A DNA stretch of 64,000 nucleotides from Emydura subglobosa (lineage: Eukaryota > Chordata > Testudines > Chelidae), in the NCBI GenBank assembly GCA_007922225.1, contig ML679962.1:28627563-28691562 (forward strand). The letters run 5' to 3'. Position 1 is the stretch's first letter, and each line of letters opens with the position of its first letter. The notes under the pieces are model-generated. The model made no database searches, had not been told where the DNA came from, and saw only the letters and a program-made list of their open reading frames with translations. Of the stretch, positions 1-10,974 are shown one piece after another. The position numbers were made by a program, and so were the translations under genes.

Positions 1-199
1 TTCCATTGGCTTGAATAGACGCTGAGGGAATCAAGCTCCGCCCTGCAAATCATGTGGTCACACAAGGCTCCATCTTGTCTGTTCAAGATCTATATGGGAG
101 GATCACTGAAGAGACATGGGAGGGGATGCTTTCAGTATGCTGAGCACCCCATAGCTCTACCACTCTCTCTCAGCTGACCCAACCAGCTTTATTAGCAGC

Positions 200-330
200 C
201 TCAGCAGGGTCTGGGTGAGATGGGGGCATGGAAGAGAGCTAGTTGGCTGGATCTCAATGTGGATAAGATTGAAGTGATGTTGGCAGGTTGGGGAAAGCGA
301 ATGGATGTTATGGTGAGGATGATATCTGCG
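200..330 (+). repeat. Degraded LINE reverse-transcriptase relic (L2/CR1-type)
   Basis: Reading the plus strand from 244 gives W-L-D-L-N-V-D-K-I-E-V-M-L-A-G. This resembles the conserved 'LNPDKTEVLLVG' stretch near the end of the palm of L2/CR1-like LINE reverse transcriptases. The frame is lost on both sides, so this is only a scrap of an old copy. The assignment rests on one motif. Confidence 0.4.
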
Positions 331-1256
331 CCTGCCCTATGTCACTGAAGTTCTGGGATTGATTCTCCCTTCAGATATGCAGGTATACTGGGAGTTGCAC
401 AGGTGTATCTGAGTGAAGAGCTGGGCTCTTGCACTGTAATCATATCACAGCAGGGGCTTCCCCTTTGGTGCAGGGGGCCTATTATGCAATGCGCTATCCA
501 CTTACAGTGTTACAGCAATGCAAAGAGTGGAATAACATTAAGGGGCACGTGCCGCTCTGTACTGACTCAGGCACTGCTTGCGTCTCATTCCCTGGTGGGA
601 CATTTTCCTTCTTTTGAGCTTTTGGGATTGCAATCCCTGGTTTAAGTATCTACTGGCCACTGGCTCTCACATCACAGGAGTTGGCAGGCTCAGTTCATTT
701 CCTCGTGGACCGACGTTCACCTCAAAAACAAAAGAGCTCACACCACTCAGCAAAAGTGTTGTCAGTCTTGGAGGAAGCTGAGTCTAAAGGCTGGATGGCA
801 ACAGGGGCTGAATTACCTTGCAGCCCCCAAAGATGGTCCCTGCAAAGCAGAGGAGAGGCCTTGTGGGGAAGTTTGCAGTGTCACTGCCCCGGCTGTACAT
901 GCTGACTGATCAAGTAGGGGGGACTTTGTTTTCCAGCACTGTCACTCTGGGATCTTTCATGAGCACTAAATCCTCTTTTTTAAAAAATAAAATCCTTGTA
1001 CAACTGAGATGGAGACAAGCCCAGGAAATAAATTGCCCTGAGTTAGACAGGCGTAAACATTCTAAAAAATGACACAAGTCTGCTAAGAAGAAAATAAAAA
1101 GCCCTGCTGTTGTAGAAGAAGGAACTCGTCCTAAGGGCCAGTGATGACAAATGGAGGCTTAGCCAGCCATAGCCCTTCTGTCTCCTAGGCAGTTGATAAA
1201 AGCCAACAAGACCTGTGTTGGGTCTCCCTCTCCAGGCTCGGTCTTGTCTATTCTAC
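331..1256. other. No recognisable feature
   Basis: Short open frames occur here (for example 403-645) but none has a recognisable domain. The ones I checked, such as 403-645, start at non-ATG codons. I see no gene, RNA or clear repeat boundary. Confidence 0.5.
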
Positions 1257-1658
1257 TGATAGAGGTCTATAAAATCAGGACTGGTGTGGAGAATGTGTAA
1301 AAAGGAAGTGTTATTTACTCCTTCTCATAACACACAAACTAGGGGTCACCAAATGAAATCAATAGGCAGCAGGTTTAAAATGAACAAAAGGATGTATATC
1401 TTCACACAATGCACAGTCAATCTATGGAACTCCTTGCCAGAGGATGTTGATAAGTTCATGAAGGATAGGTCCATCAATGGCTTTTGCCAGGATAGGCAGG
1501 GGTTGCTGTTTGCCAGAGGCTGGGAATAGCCGACAGGGTGAATCACTTGACCTGTTCTGTTCATTCCCTCTGAAGTACCTGGCATTGGCCACTGTCAGAA
1601 GACAGGATCCTGGGCTAGATGGACCATTGGTCTGACTCAGCATGGCTGTTCTTATGTA
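1257..1658 (+). repeat. CR1 LINE 3' end
   Basis: The stretch carries the familiar CR1 3'-end phrases of turtle and crocodilian genomes: 'atagaggtctataaaatca' at its start, 'ggaactccttgccagaggatg' in the middle, and the ending 'ctgggctagatggacc...tctgactcagcatggc..ttcttatgt'. Compared with the family it has internal deletions after the 'gaggatgttg' part. It is a non-coding 3' remnant. The 81-aa frame at 1284-1529 is a by-product. Confidence 0.85.
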
Positions 1659-1659
1659 C

Positions 1660-3010
1660 TGCTGGTCTGGGGCTCCCTCCCTTTCTATTCACACCATTCT
1701 TTTCTACATCTTGCACTGTTTTGCTGTGAAGTGAAGGCTTCCGCCAGGCGGTGCTTGCTCACGTTAGCTCTCCATCACGCACAACAGTTTGCTGCAGACT
1801 TGCAGCAACATCCTTCACAAATCCAGTCTCAGGTAAATTCTTACCCTGCACAAAATCGTGGCTCTGGAGTATGTGCATTCTCTTCCCATCCTCCACCTAA
1901 AAATTGTTGCCAGGATCTGCTGGGAGTTCAGACAAACCCCAAATTTCCAACATGTTCACCTGATCACAGCAGCCTAGAGAAGAGTTCTCAGTCTGGGGAT
2001 TGTGCCCTCCATGGTATTTATTATTAGGTGTTGGGAGTGGGGGGGATCATGGCTACCTTGCCCACCCCATTCTGTTATTGGCTGGATCCCTGCTAGATGA
2101 GAGGGTAGTCCCTTTATGGAGAAGGTGGTCTCAGGATGGAATAGGCAGAGAACAGCAGGTCTAGAGATATTGTCCCTTTGTTAAGGATTCAGCTGCTCCA
2201 GCTCTTTCCTTCTTGCTGCATGAGGGCTTCCCTATTTTTTTAGATATAAAGAATGTAGGCAATCTGGTTTACTTCCTTTTGGCACACGAGAAAGGTCTGT
2301 CGAGGCTCTGCTATTAGCTGCTAGGATCCAGCCATCTCTCCATTCCACAACGGCAAGCTTTTATCCTGAGCTTTGCTGTATTGACTCCTTTGCGGTTCAG
2401 TTTTACCCCTGTTGCTACTGGCTCCTGGGGAGTTGCCTTTGGCCTGGCCTCACCTGCTCTTACATAGATCCTAATTTCCCAGTGGGGTTGGGCGAATTCC
2501 TTCAGATATAGCTCCAGTCCCCACCCCTGCCATCTGGAACCCTGTGACAAATCTGAACCTTGGCTCCCGTTTGGCATAGAGGAGGCTGAATATTAAGAAT
2601 TAATCATATAAGGATGTAAGCCTTACATAATTCTTACAAGCAGAAGGCTCTGGCTTCAAGTTGACATCTCCATCCAAGACAAGCATGGCTGTCAGGCCTG
2701 AATAAGAAGCAGAGATCCCCTGAAGGATTTTGGGAAGGCAACGCTTATTTGGGGTGATAAGAAGCAAAGATAGATGGAGAAACAACTATTGCAGATCCAC
2801 CTCTAAAGGGAATTTATTTCATAAAACTGGGCTGTCTAAAGCAGTGACTGCACTGCTAGCACACAGACAACAGCCATTGCATGATCAGCACTACCTTGGA
2901 GGGTATGTCTGATATGAGAGGAACACCAAAGCAATCTGAAACATCTAATAGGACAGAGAAGCAGGTGAAGAAAGGAGGATGACCTAGGACCTGAAACCAA
3001 AGGCTGGTGG
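1660..3010. other. No recognisable feature
   Basis: This stretch has ordinary base composition and short random open frames on both strands (1731-2027 plus, 2314-2577 minus). No motif supports a coding exon. Confidence 0.45.
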
Positions 3011-3014
3011 TCTT

Positions 3015-3105
3015 CTAGTTCAGAGGGTCTCAAATGGGGGCGGGGGAGCAGTCAGGTGCAGAATGTATTCTTGGGGAGGAGTGAGAAGCTTTAGGGGAAA
3101 TAAAA
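3015..3105 (+). mobile_element. Possible hAT-like fragment (single end)
   Basis: 'CAGAGGGTCTCAAATGGGGG' at about 3019 resembles the CAGGGGTTCTCAA terminus of the hAT element seen intact at 38018, and is followed by a G-rich tract. I see no matching 3' terminus or target duplication, so at most one end survives. Confidence 0.3.
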
Positions 3106-3186
3106 CCTGACTGCGCACATTTTACCCATAGCAATGATTAACTGGCAAATCTAATTCCTCCACACATACCAGATCCTCAGAAAGCA

Positions 3187-3220
3187 CTGTGCATTTGACT
3201 GTAGATGGCGCTGTGCATTT
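3187..3220 (+). promoter_or_regulatory. CTCF-like core between short direct repeats
   Basis: TAGATGGCGC (3202-3211) matches the core YAGRKGGCRS part of the CTCF consensus. The left part of the full motif matches poorly. It lies between two copies of CTGTGCATTT (3187-3196 and 3211-3220). Binding is an inference. Confidence 0.3.
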
Positions 3221-3224
3221 TGAT

Positions 3225-4912
3225 GGATTTCTGTTACGCTTGCATAGCATTATACAAAGTCACTGCCATCTGTCCGTTAACCCGTTTGCTACAATGCAGT
3301 GTGCACATTTAATTGTAAGCATCGACCATAATTGCAGTTTTCCTTTGCTCTTATTACAGTTATATTACAGAAATATTATATTTCTCAGAATACCTAAATT
3401 TATTTGCTCAGTGTGCAATCGATGAATCTCTAAGTTACTGTGAGAGACACGTAACAATTATTTTACTTAATGCTTTGGGTGGTCACTACTGCTCGAGGGC
3501 ATATTCAGACTAAGTGCAGATCCATTGGTTTCAGAAGTTATGCTGCTAACCCCAGGCCTGAATTCGGCTCTTGATCTTTAGCAGCACTAGATATAATCAT
3601 ACAGCAGTTGAGCATTTAATTAACTTCATGTGATTGTGTGACTTGTAGATTCTGAGGCAAATTTGGCTGCTATTAAAGAGAAACACTTACCATGCTTTAA
3701 TATACATTCATTCCAACAAAGGACTGGAGGAACTTTTTAATATTTATGGAGCAATAATTGATCATTTACCACTGTCAAAAGTTGTTAAAGACGTAGCAGC
3801 TTGCTATTTCAGCACCATATGCTCTGTACAAGTTGCTCACCATGTCTTTGCTGTGCTTTAGGGAAAGAACATTGGTAGAATATCAAAATAGAAAATTATT
3901 TGAATTGTATCTTACCCTGGCACCAGCAAGTGACTTGAACAGAGAGTTTTTTAAACAATGGTGTCTGTGTAGGCATGGATACATTGGAGCCTGGTCCTGT
4001 ACATACAAAACTCCAGTGGAAATCACTGGGAGGAATGGACAAATCAAACCCTCAGATATTATCTCAGCAATGAAGATTGTAAATTGTGCCGTTTGATTTT
4101 TTTTTTTTTTTTTTAAGATGTATTTAGGACATTTTGCTTATCCTGTAGTGCAGAAAAGTTTAGTGCAACATTGTTATAAAATATGGTGAAATATACAGCC
4201 CTGGTGATATTTCCTTGGTGTACAACACATGCACTTGCCACAAACAGAAACGGCACCTTTACTATACTTAGGTTTTATTTTAATCATTTAAATCTTGATA
4301 TTTTATGCTTGAAATTATTAAATTTACCACCATGAATATGTGGCATTCCTCATCCCAAATATAGGGAATACCACAGAAATGGTAGGTAAATGCCACAGTG
4401 CAATAAATGTTAAGATTTTAATAGCACCCACTATATCTGACTTTTTTTTAGTAAACCTCTTCTGCTTTGCCTAAACGCAAAGGTGCAGTACCACTTCGAG
4501 GTGAATTATAAAGGAATACATCTTGATTATAAAATATTGTGGGCCAGATTCATTCCTTGTGAATGGGCTCTTTTGTGATCCTCTGGCCCTTGGCCAGCTG
4601 AGAACTCCCCCTGGGAAGAGAAACTATCAGCTTGGTGTGAAGTCAGTGTACCCAGCTCCTATGCCAACTGTTCCCACAAGGGGGCTTCTATAAAAATCCC
4701 AGACTATATTTAGCAACTTATCCACCATATAAAGAGGATATTCCTTTCCTTGTACTTACAGTGGAAAATGTGATTTGGAGTAACAAGGGGAGTTTACAGG
4801 GTAAAATTCTGGGATTTACAGGATTACATTTCCAGACAGGAAATTGCCTTGTGTGATCCTAGGATGCATTAGCAGGGGAATCTCAAGTAGGAGTGAAGCA
4901 GTTATTTTATCT
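3225..4912. other. AT-rich non-coding DNA with a T18 run
   Basis: Mostly AT-rich. A run of 18 T lies at 4097-4114. The plus-strand frame at 3833-4096 (87 aa) has no recognisable domain and I do not call it a gene. No other feature is visible. Confidence 0.5.
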
Positions 4913-5366
4913 CTGTATTTGGCACTGCTGGGCCAGCTGCTGAAATACTGCATCAAGTTCCGGTGCCCACAATGCAAGAAGGATGTTGATTAAATTGGAG
5001 AGGGTTCAGAGAGGGGCCACAAGAATGGTTGAAGTATTAGAAAACCTGCCTTATAGACTAAAGGAGCTCAAACTATTTCACTCCACAAAGAGAAAGTTAA
5101 GGGGTGACTTGATTACTGTTTAAAAGTGTCCACATGCAGAACAAATATTTAATAACGGGCTCTTCAGTCTAGCAGAAAAGGATATAACATGATCCAATGG
5201 CTGGAAGGGTGAGGTGGATTCTCCATCACTGACAACTTTTAAATCAAGGTTGGATGTTTTTCTAAAAGATCTGCTCTAGGGATTGTTTTGGGGAAGTTCT
5301 AAGGCCTGTGCTGTATGGGAGGTCAGACTAAATGATCACAATGGTTTCTGCTGAATCTATGAATCA
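4913..5366 (+). repeat. CR1 LINE 3' end
   Basis: This holds typical CR1 3'-end phrases: 'ttggagagggttcagagaggggccac', 'aaggagctcaaactatt', 'ttaaatcaaggttggatgttttt', 'ggaggtcagactaaatgatcac', and the terminal octamer-like ending 'gaatctatgaatc'. The copy is moderately diverged and non-coding. It belongs to a different CR1 subfamily from the copy at 1257, because the tails differ. Confidence 0.88.
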
Positions 5367-6524
5367 ACTGTTGTGAAAAGAGCTCCAGCCAGCCCCTTTT
5401 ATAACGGACCAGTAAAGAATATCCGAATCCTCCTATCTCAATCTCTCAGGCATGTTTCCTTCGTTATCAGCCTTTGCCAATCTAACCATGAGAATTTTAA
5501 TTAACATAATTTAAAAAAAAAATTGGGAAAATGAATCTATAATCCAGATCAGGGTGGGCCAGGACAGTAAGATTCAGCCTTAAATTACAAAATTGAAATA
5601 AAAAGAGAGTAGCCCGTTTAATGATCTTCCCATGTCACATAATGACCAAGAGAAGAGACTTTTTTTTTTTAAAAAACAATTTTAAAAAATTGTTTCAGAA
5701 CAGCCAGTGAATTGGAAAAAAAAAAAAAATCAATTATTTGCACCATTTTGAAAGAAAAGAAGTCCTGGGCATTCAACTCTGACAGATTTCCAGTGTGAGT
5801 TGGGAACTTTACTCTTTTATGTTCCTTTGTAAATCCCATACCAAACACAGTAACCATACAAACACGGCAACCTCAACTCTCATTTTCCTGGCTTTACATC
5901 AGATTTTAATTTGACTTAAATGTACTTTTTGGTCCATGTATTTTTAAAGATGTTGTATCTATCAGTTTAATTTTTAGTAGATGGAGAAGTGGGTGGAGGG
6001 TCGGAGGGGTGCAGCAGAGACTTAGATGCTCAAACTGAAGCTCCAACAAATACCGAGGTTCTTTTTCGGTTCTGATTGTTGCCTTTGTTTCATTTTTGCT
6101 GCCTTTTCATCAGGTTTCTTCCCCCGTGTCAGCCTATTCTTTCTTGAACAATGTCTAAGAGTGGTGTAGGACTCCTAGGACTCCAAAGATGCTTGAAGGT
6201 TAAGAAATGTAGTGGTGATCTTTGCTTCAGTTGTCTCTCTTACCTGACTCTGAGACTTGGTCAGCCTTTGCAGGATGACAACCTGCCCTGACCCACAGTT
6301 GACTCTCAAAGAGGCATGAGAGACTTTTGGAACCACTTGGAACTAGAAGTTATTTACAGTAAGTTTTCTGACAACTTTGTGGTGATGTTTTGGTTTTTTC
6401 CCCCCAAAGGCTTCCTGTGTTTTCAGGACTCTTTGAACTGAACTGTGAATGTGAAACAATTTGGCCTGTTCCATGATTGGTAGCCTGAGGCCGGGAGAGA
6501 GATTGGAGTACAATGCTCTTTGAC
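5367..6524. other. No recognisable feature
   Basis: AT-rich sequence with homopolymer stretches (A/T runs near 5510, 5660 and 5717). No gene or repeat with definable ends is seen. Confidence 0.5.
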
Positions 6525-6640
6525 AACGAGAGATCTGTGGCACTTTAAAGACTAACAAATTTAATATTTGTAGATATAAGCTTTCGAGAGACTTAGCTCT
6601 CTTCTTCAGATGCAGTAATACAGAAAATAGTTAACACAGA
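6525..6640 (-). mobile_element. Penelope-like fragment with hammerhead-like core
   Basis: The segment contains 'tctgtggcactttaaagac', 'taacaaattta', 'ataagctttcgag' and 'cttcttcagatgca', a dispersed repeat very common in turtle and crocodilian DNA. On the minus strand, 6609 down to 6580 reads CTGAAGA, one extra A, GAGAG, a 6-nt loop, CTCTC, then GAAA. That is close to the hammerhead ribozyme core (CUGANGA, stem II, GAAA). Penelope-like retroelements are known to carry hammerheads, so I assign this repeat there by inference. A helix III partner and cleavage site were not identified. Confidence 0.55.
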
Positions 6641-6644
6641 GTTG

Positions 6645-8690
6645 GTATCTTATAGGTATCCAGGTGCATTGAGAACAATGGGGGAGGTGGAGTCCAGTAA
6701 CGAGAGAGAGAGACAACAGAGAGTCAGTGCTTTAGTGGCAGAAGAATACTTAAACCATGCAGCTGAGATGGAGCATTCTAAACCTCTGTAAGAGGGGAGA
6801 GTTTGTTTCTTAAAACATGAAGTGGGCAAGGAAGCCATGGAAGAAGTCTCTGGCTTGCAGAGTAGTGGAAGGGAGTATCTATTAACAAGACTAGCAGGAG
6901 GAAGCTGCAAAGATGAGTACTATGAGTGCTTAAAGAAAATGATAAAAGTGGGAGAAGTCAATTAGGGTGAGGCTTTTATAAGGAAGGACCTTATGAGTCT
7001 ACTGAAAGTTGGAGGTAGTCATGTGACTAACTCCATTAGGAAATCTTGAAAATTCCACCCTCAATGATCTGCCCAGTGGGGCCACACATGGCATGACAGA
7101 CCACGCTGAAGTTTGGATCTGTTGACCCATAAGGTGGAAGTGCATGGATTTAAGACAAACAGTGCTTTCAGGCGTCTCCTCCATTATGTGGCTTATTAGG
7201 TCTATTTCTCATGTTTAAACCATAGTATTACTCTCTGACTGACTGCATCCGTCTGTCATCCATAAACCTGTGTCTCTTCAATAGATTCTTGAAGTTCAGT
7301 TATTGAGAGTATAAAGTAAGTTTCTCACACCCACAGCTCACCATGATCATTAGTTTCACCAGTCTCTTGAGAAGAGTGTTCCTTCTGTCCCTTTCAAAGG
7401 CCAGAGACTGTGGGGCAAGGAGGATGAAGAGAAGGGAATTTAGGAAAGGTGAAAAAATTATCCGTACAAATAGCTTTATTTCTGGTGGCTTCTCGTGGTA
7501 CATGGTCTTATCACACAATGATAGGATAAGGAAATGGACTGTCAGTGCCAGACTCAGTATTGTGTGATGTGAATTCAGATCCCTTGGTAAAAGGGTAGTG
7601 CCCCAATTCTACAATCTTTGTGCAGCCCAAAATCCCACTGACTTCAACAGGAGTGTGACAAAAATGCAGAATTCAGCCTCCGGTCACTCTACTAATAACT
7701 TAAAATGTCAGTCAGCTGCATATTTATGGATGTAGTATACCAAAGTATGGCCCAGTATAATGACTGTTTTGGCAGTGCGGAGTTGGGAGGGATTTTAACT
7801 CTGCGTGTTCTTTGCCAAAATTCTCTCATAGTCAAGCTAAATTATTTTAGACTGTATTCAATTTTCTACCCCAAGAGTGTGAAGTGTTGCTAAATATTGG
7901 TGAAGAGTGCTTTTAAATGATATGCTTGCAAATTAGGCTGCTGATCCAGAACGGTTAGACTGTTAAAGTTAATGATCCGATTCATTACGAATTAACTCGC
8001 CATTCAATGTAACTTAACTGAACTCAGTGAAATATGGAAGAGTGGAGCTGACAGGCTGATGCAGTCCATGTCACTGCCATTAGACAGGATGGAAAAAGGT
8101 TTCTTTTCTGAAGGCCTAACCCCACGCATTGACATCTATGGGACACTGATTGACATTCCCTGTTTTATTGGTATTTAAAACTCTTAACCCAAAGCTAATT
8201 AAAAGAATGACATCACAAAGCAGGGCATTGTGATTCATGTCAAAGAGCATATCTCAGAGCCAAAGTCAGATGTGTACCACTGGTATGTTGTCCGTAGGGA
8301 AAACCTAATGCGAGTCTTCCCAGACAGAAGAGTTTGAAAGCGATATTCATATTCAAACAATACATTAAATAAGAACCTGCTCCTGTAATCACTGAGGGTG
8401 ATCAGCAATGTAGTATCAGGCCCTAAATTCCTCATGCTGCTTATAAATATGGAAGACTGACTTGGGCCTAGATTCAGAAACAGAATACAGTGGGCAAATG
8501 TATGCCTCAGTTAGGAGTTACGCCGGGCATGAATTTGGCCCTTTATTGTTTTACAAAAATTCTCTCTCAATTCCCATGTATGATATAGGGCTGGCAAGTG
8601 ATTATTCCATGAGCTTGGGAACCTCTGCAGACAGGCAGCTCTTGGGACCAGTGGAAGATGCAATCCACCACTTGAGTTCTCTCTCTCTTA
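6645..8690. other. No recognisable gene
   Basis: Short frames on both strands (for example 6650-6910 minus, 7343-7567 plus) lack recognisable motifs. The stretch around 7600-7680 has phrases like 'cccactgacttcaacagg', typical of degenerate MITE-like repeats, but without clear ends. Confidence 0.45.
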
Positions 8691-8764
8691 GGGCCTCATC
8701 CAATGCTCACTGAGGTCAGTGGGGAATCTTCCCCTTGGTTTCAGTGGATATTGGATCAGGCCCT
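8691..8764. repeat. Palindromic MITE-like repeat (GGGCCTGATCCAA family)
   Basis: Begins GGGCCTCATCCAATGC and ends with 'atattggatcaggccc', its imperfect reverse complement. The centre holds the usual 'gtcagtgggg...tttcagtgg'. The whole could fold as a hairpin of about 74 nt. Confidence 0.7.
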
Positions 8765-8769
8765 AGGTG

Positions 8770-9140
8770 GTGGTAAAGGGGGGGAAGTAGTAACTTGTGT
8801 CTCATCCTCCCTGCAGAGGTAGGCTCAGAAAGGGAGGAAACACCTGGTCCTATCTATCCCTACCTCATGCCTGAGAGCTCAGTGCTATGCTTTATTTATT
8901 GCCCCGCAAACTATAGGGATGGGCCTCTTGTTGTTAAATGTACGGAAAAGGTGAACCTGGGCTCAGATTAGACACATTGTGTTTGTTCATAATTTGCATA
9001 ATGTTTTCTCCTTCTCTTCAGAGGCTGTAGACCTTCTTCCTGGAGTGTTGTGGGAGATAGTGGTTGTCTTGCATTCTCCCTAGTGCAGACCCCCTTTTTA
9101 AAAGGGGAGTGTAAGATGGGCTCCTGCCCGGTCCAGTCCT
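8770..9140. other. No recognisable feature
   Basis: Transition from AT-rich sequence to the GC-rich unit that follows. Nothing definable is seen. Confidence 0.45.
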
Positions 9141-9453
9141 GGCGGCCCTTCCGTGGGCCCAGGCTCGGTGGAAGGCCACTGCGCCTTCCTATTTCAACAG
9201 GGGAATGTTAGTTTTTTGCAGTTTTTCGCCCCAGCCCCTCAGGCAGGGCGGGCGAGCAAGGAGCAGTGACCTCGAGTCAGGGGAGCAGTAGACACGATCC
9301 ACTCTTTGGGGTTGGCAAGGATCAAGGGAGAGGGGAGGGGGACGCAGGCCCACTCAACTCCACTGCATCCCAGCCCAGGGCCCTAGCAGTGGCATGGGTG
9401 TTGCCACTCAGTCGGCGGGGCTCCTGCCGCAACACGCTGACTGGGCATTACCC

Positions 9454-9983
9454 CTAGTACAGCCACACCTCTGGCTGTCCCTGGGCTCCTTCCTCCCCGG
9501 GTTCCCCGGTACCTGTGTTCGTCGGTTCCTCTGGGTCATCGGGGTACACCGCACGGGGTAGGCCAGTCAGTCCTTCCGCATCCACGGGGGGTAGATTGGG
9601 AAGCTCCTCAGCGAGGGGCAGCTCCTTCAGATCACAGGGCTGGGGGTAGGGTTCAGTCTCCAGCAACTCCTCCAGGTTGGGTCCTGCGTCCAGGGGTTGG
9701 GGTCTGGCAGCTCCTCCAAGTCCGAACCGGCTTCTGGGCGGAACTCCCAGCTCTCCGGTTCAGGGGGCTCGTCCCAGCCGCCGTGGGCCTGAGGCTGGGT
9801 CCAGCGCTTCGGGACGGTAGGCCTCGGCCAGTCCAGGGGGTCCGGGGGCCCAACCCAGGCCTTAGAGGCAGGTCGCCGGGGTCGCCCCGGGGCCCTCATG
9901 GCTGGGAGAGGGTTACCTGAGGCGGAGGTCTGGCGTGGTTCAGCCCCTTGCTGCAGCTGGCGAGGCAGTATGTCTGTCTCCAC
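9454..9983 (-). pseudogene. Pro/Glu-rich ORF of the GC-rich repeat, frame broken
   Basis: The minus strand carries an open frame of 118 codons from 9983 to 9627 and a second, in another frame, of 70 codons from 9666 to 9454. Both have the same style: repeated Pro, Glu, Leu and Trp, with 'DLEELPDP' in the first and 'LEEL'/'LKELPLAEEL' in the second. The natural reading is a single acidic polypeptide interrupted by a frameshift near 9660. There is no recognisable catalytic domain. A splice donor (CAG|GTAACC, exon end at 9917 on the minus strand) lies inside the first frame, so an ATG at about 9899 just downstream may belong to an intron-retained or alternative product. It could also be non-coding GC-rich sequence whose openness reflects composition. 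Confidence 0.35.
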
Positions 9984-10016
9984 CAGCAGCCTCTTTCTTT
10001 CTGAGCTGCAGGGCCT

Positions 10017-10027
10017 GCTTTTTATGG
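10017..10027 (-). promoter_or_regulatory. TATA box (minus strand) in the GC-rich repeat
   Basis: The minus strand reads CCATAAAAAGC. It lies about 120 bp downstream, in minus orientation, of a CCAAT box (ATTGG on the plus strand at 10147-10151), with GC-rich sequence between. A start site would be expected near 9990-9995, followed by the short exon ending at the donor at 9917. Confidence 0.5.
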
Positions 10028-10146
10028 CTGCCGCCCTCCCTACGGCTCCGCCCCCCCTGCTGCCGGGTTGGCTGCCTGGCAGGACCTATCGGGGCCCAGC
10101 TGCCTGGTTGCCGGGCAGACTGGGCTGCTGGCGAGTCTAGAGTCTG

Positions 10147-10151
10147 ATTGG
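10147..10151 (-). promoter_or_regulatory. CCAAT box (minus strand)
   Basis: The plus strand reads GATTGGG, so the minus strand reads CCCAATC, the NF-Y-type CCAAT box. Its spacing to the TATA box is compatible with a compact pol II promoter. Confidence 0.4.
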
Positions 10152-10586
10152 GTGTCTGTGGCCCTTCCGCGGGCCCAGGCTCAGAGGAAGGCCACTGCGC
10201 CTTCCTACAGGGAGGTATCATCCCCTTTTTGCTTGGGTTAAGGGCCCGATATCTGTGGATATGGGTGCATATTTATCGGGCTTTCAGCAGGGTTTCCTTT
10301 ATTTGGCGTGCAGCAATCCCAGTCTCAAAGGCCTGTATGATGAAGACCTTGACTCCAGAGGTGCTAAAAGGTTCTCTCCTGTGTTTCTTCTCCGTATCTA
10401 TAACAGATATAACACATGAGTTCAAAGTGTTGCACTGTACAGCAAGAGGCTGAAATTACACAGTGCAAAGATGGAGAGAACATGCTCTAACAATTCAGAG
10501 ATTGATGGGTATCCGTGTCAAGTTGCTTTCTCACACTTTTACTGAGTGATGGAGTAGCAGTGAGAACTTCTGTACAGCTCAGAATA

Positions 10587-10659
10587 GGGCTCTGACCCAG
10601 TGCCTACAGAGGTCAATGGAAGCATTCTCCCTGATTCAGTGGGCATTGAATTAGGCCCC
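10587..10659. repeat. Palindromic MITE-like repeat
   Basis: Begins 'gggctctgacccagtgcc', has 'gaggtcaatgg' and 'gattcagtgggcattg' in the middle, and ends 'gaattaggcccc'. The arms are degenerate complements, in the same family as 8691 and 50811. Confidence 0.55.
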
Positions 10660-10974
10660 AAAGACTAGTTGGCACATTGCAATCCACCCTGAGTGAGGGG
10701 CAGTATGGAGCTGTGCCCCGCCAGGTGCAGAGCAGTGATTGAATTGTGGCTCTGAGAATTACAATTTGGTCCCTTCTTCTTGCTCCACTGGGGAAGCTGC
10801 ACCAGCCCTTTTCCTTGTACAACTTGCTTTCCGCTCTGGTTTGAGCTCAGCTGTGTGGGTTAATGCTCCGCCTACTCCTCTGCCCTTGCCTATCCACTCC
10901 TTGCCCAGTTGTGCAGGAGTGGTTCTAGCTGCACAGAGAGGATGAAAAGTCACAATCCTGAGCATACTTGCAAA

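Larger units (their letters stand above)
9141..10207 (-). repeat. GC-rich 1.07-kb unit bracketed by direct repeats; retroelement-like
   Basis: A sharply GC-rich block. Two near-identical 50-bp copies sit at its ends in the same orientation (9141-9191 and 10158-10207), each containing the inverted repeat GGAAGGC-CACTGC-GCCTTCC. Inside, the minus strand has a CCAAT box, a TATA box, a splice donor and a Pro/Glu-rich open frame. I recall this sequence as a repeated family in turtle genomes, probably an LTR-retrotransposon LTR/leader, but I cannot confirm the class. A tandem unit of about 1.02 kb is the alternative. Confidence 0.6.

Noticed and set aside
3833..4096. 87-codon frame following a 'gtgctttag' acceptor-like site
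   Set aside because: No family resemblance; an isolated frame of this length is expected by chance.
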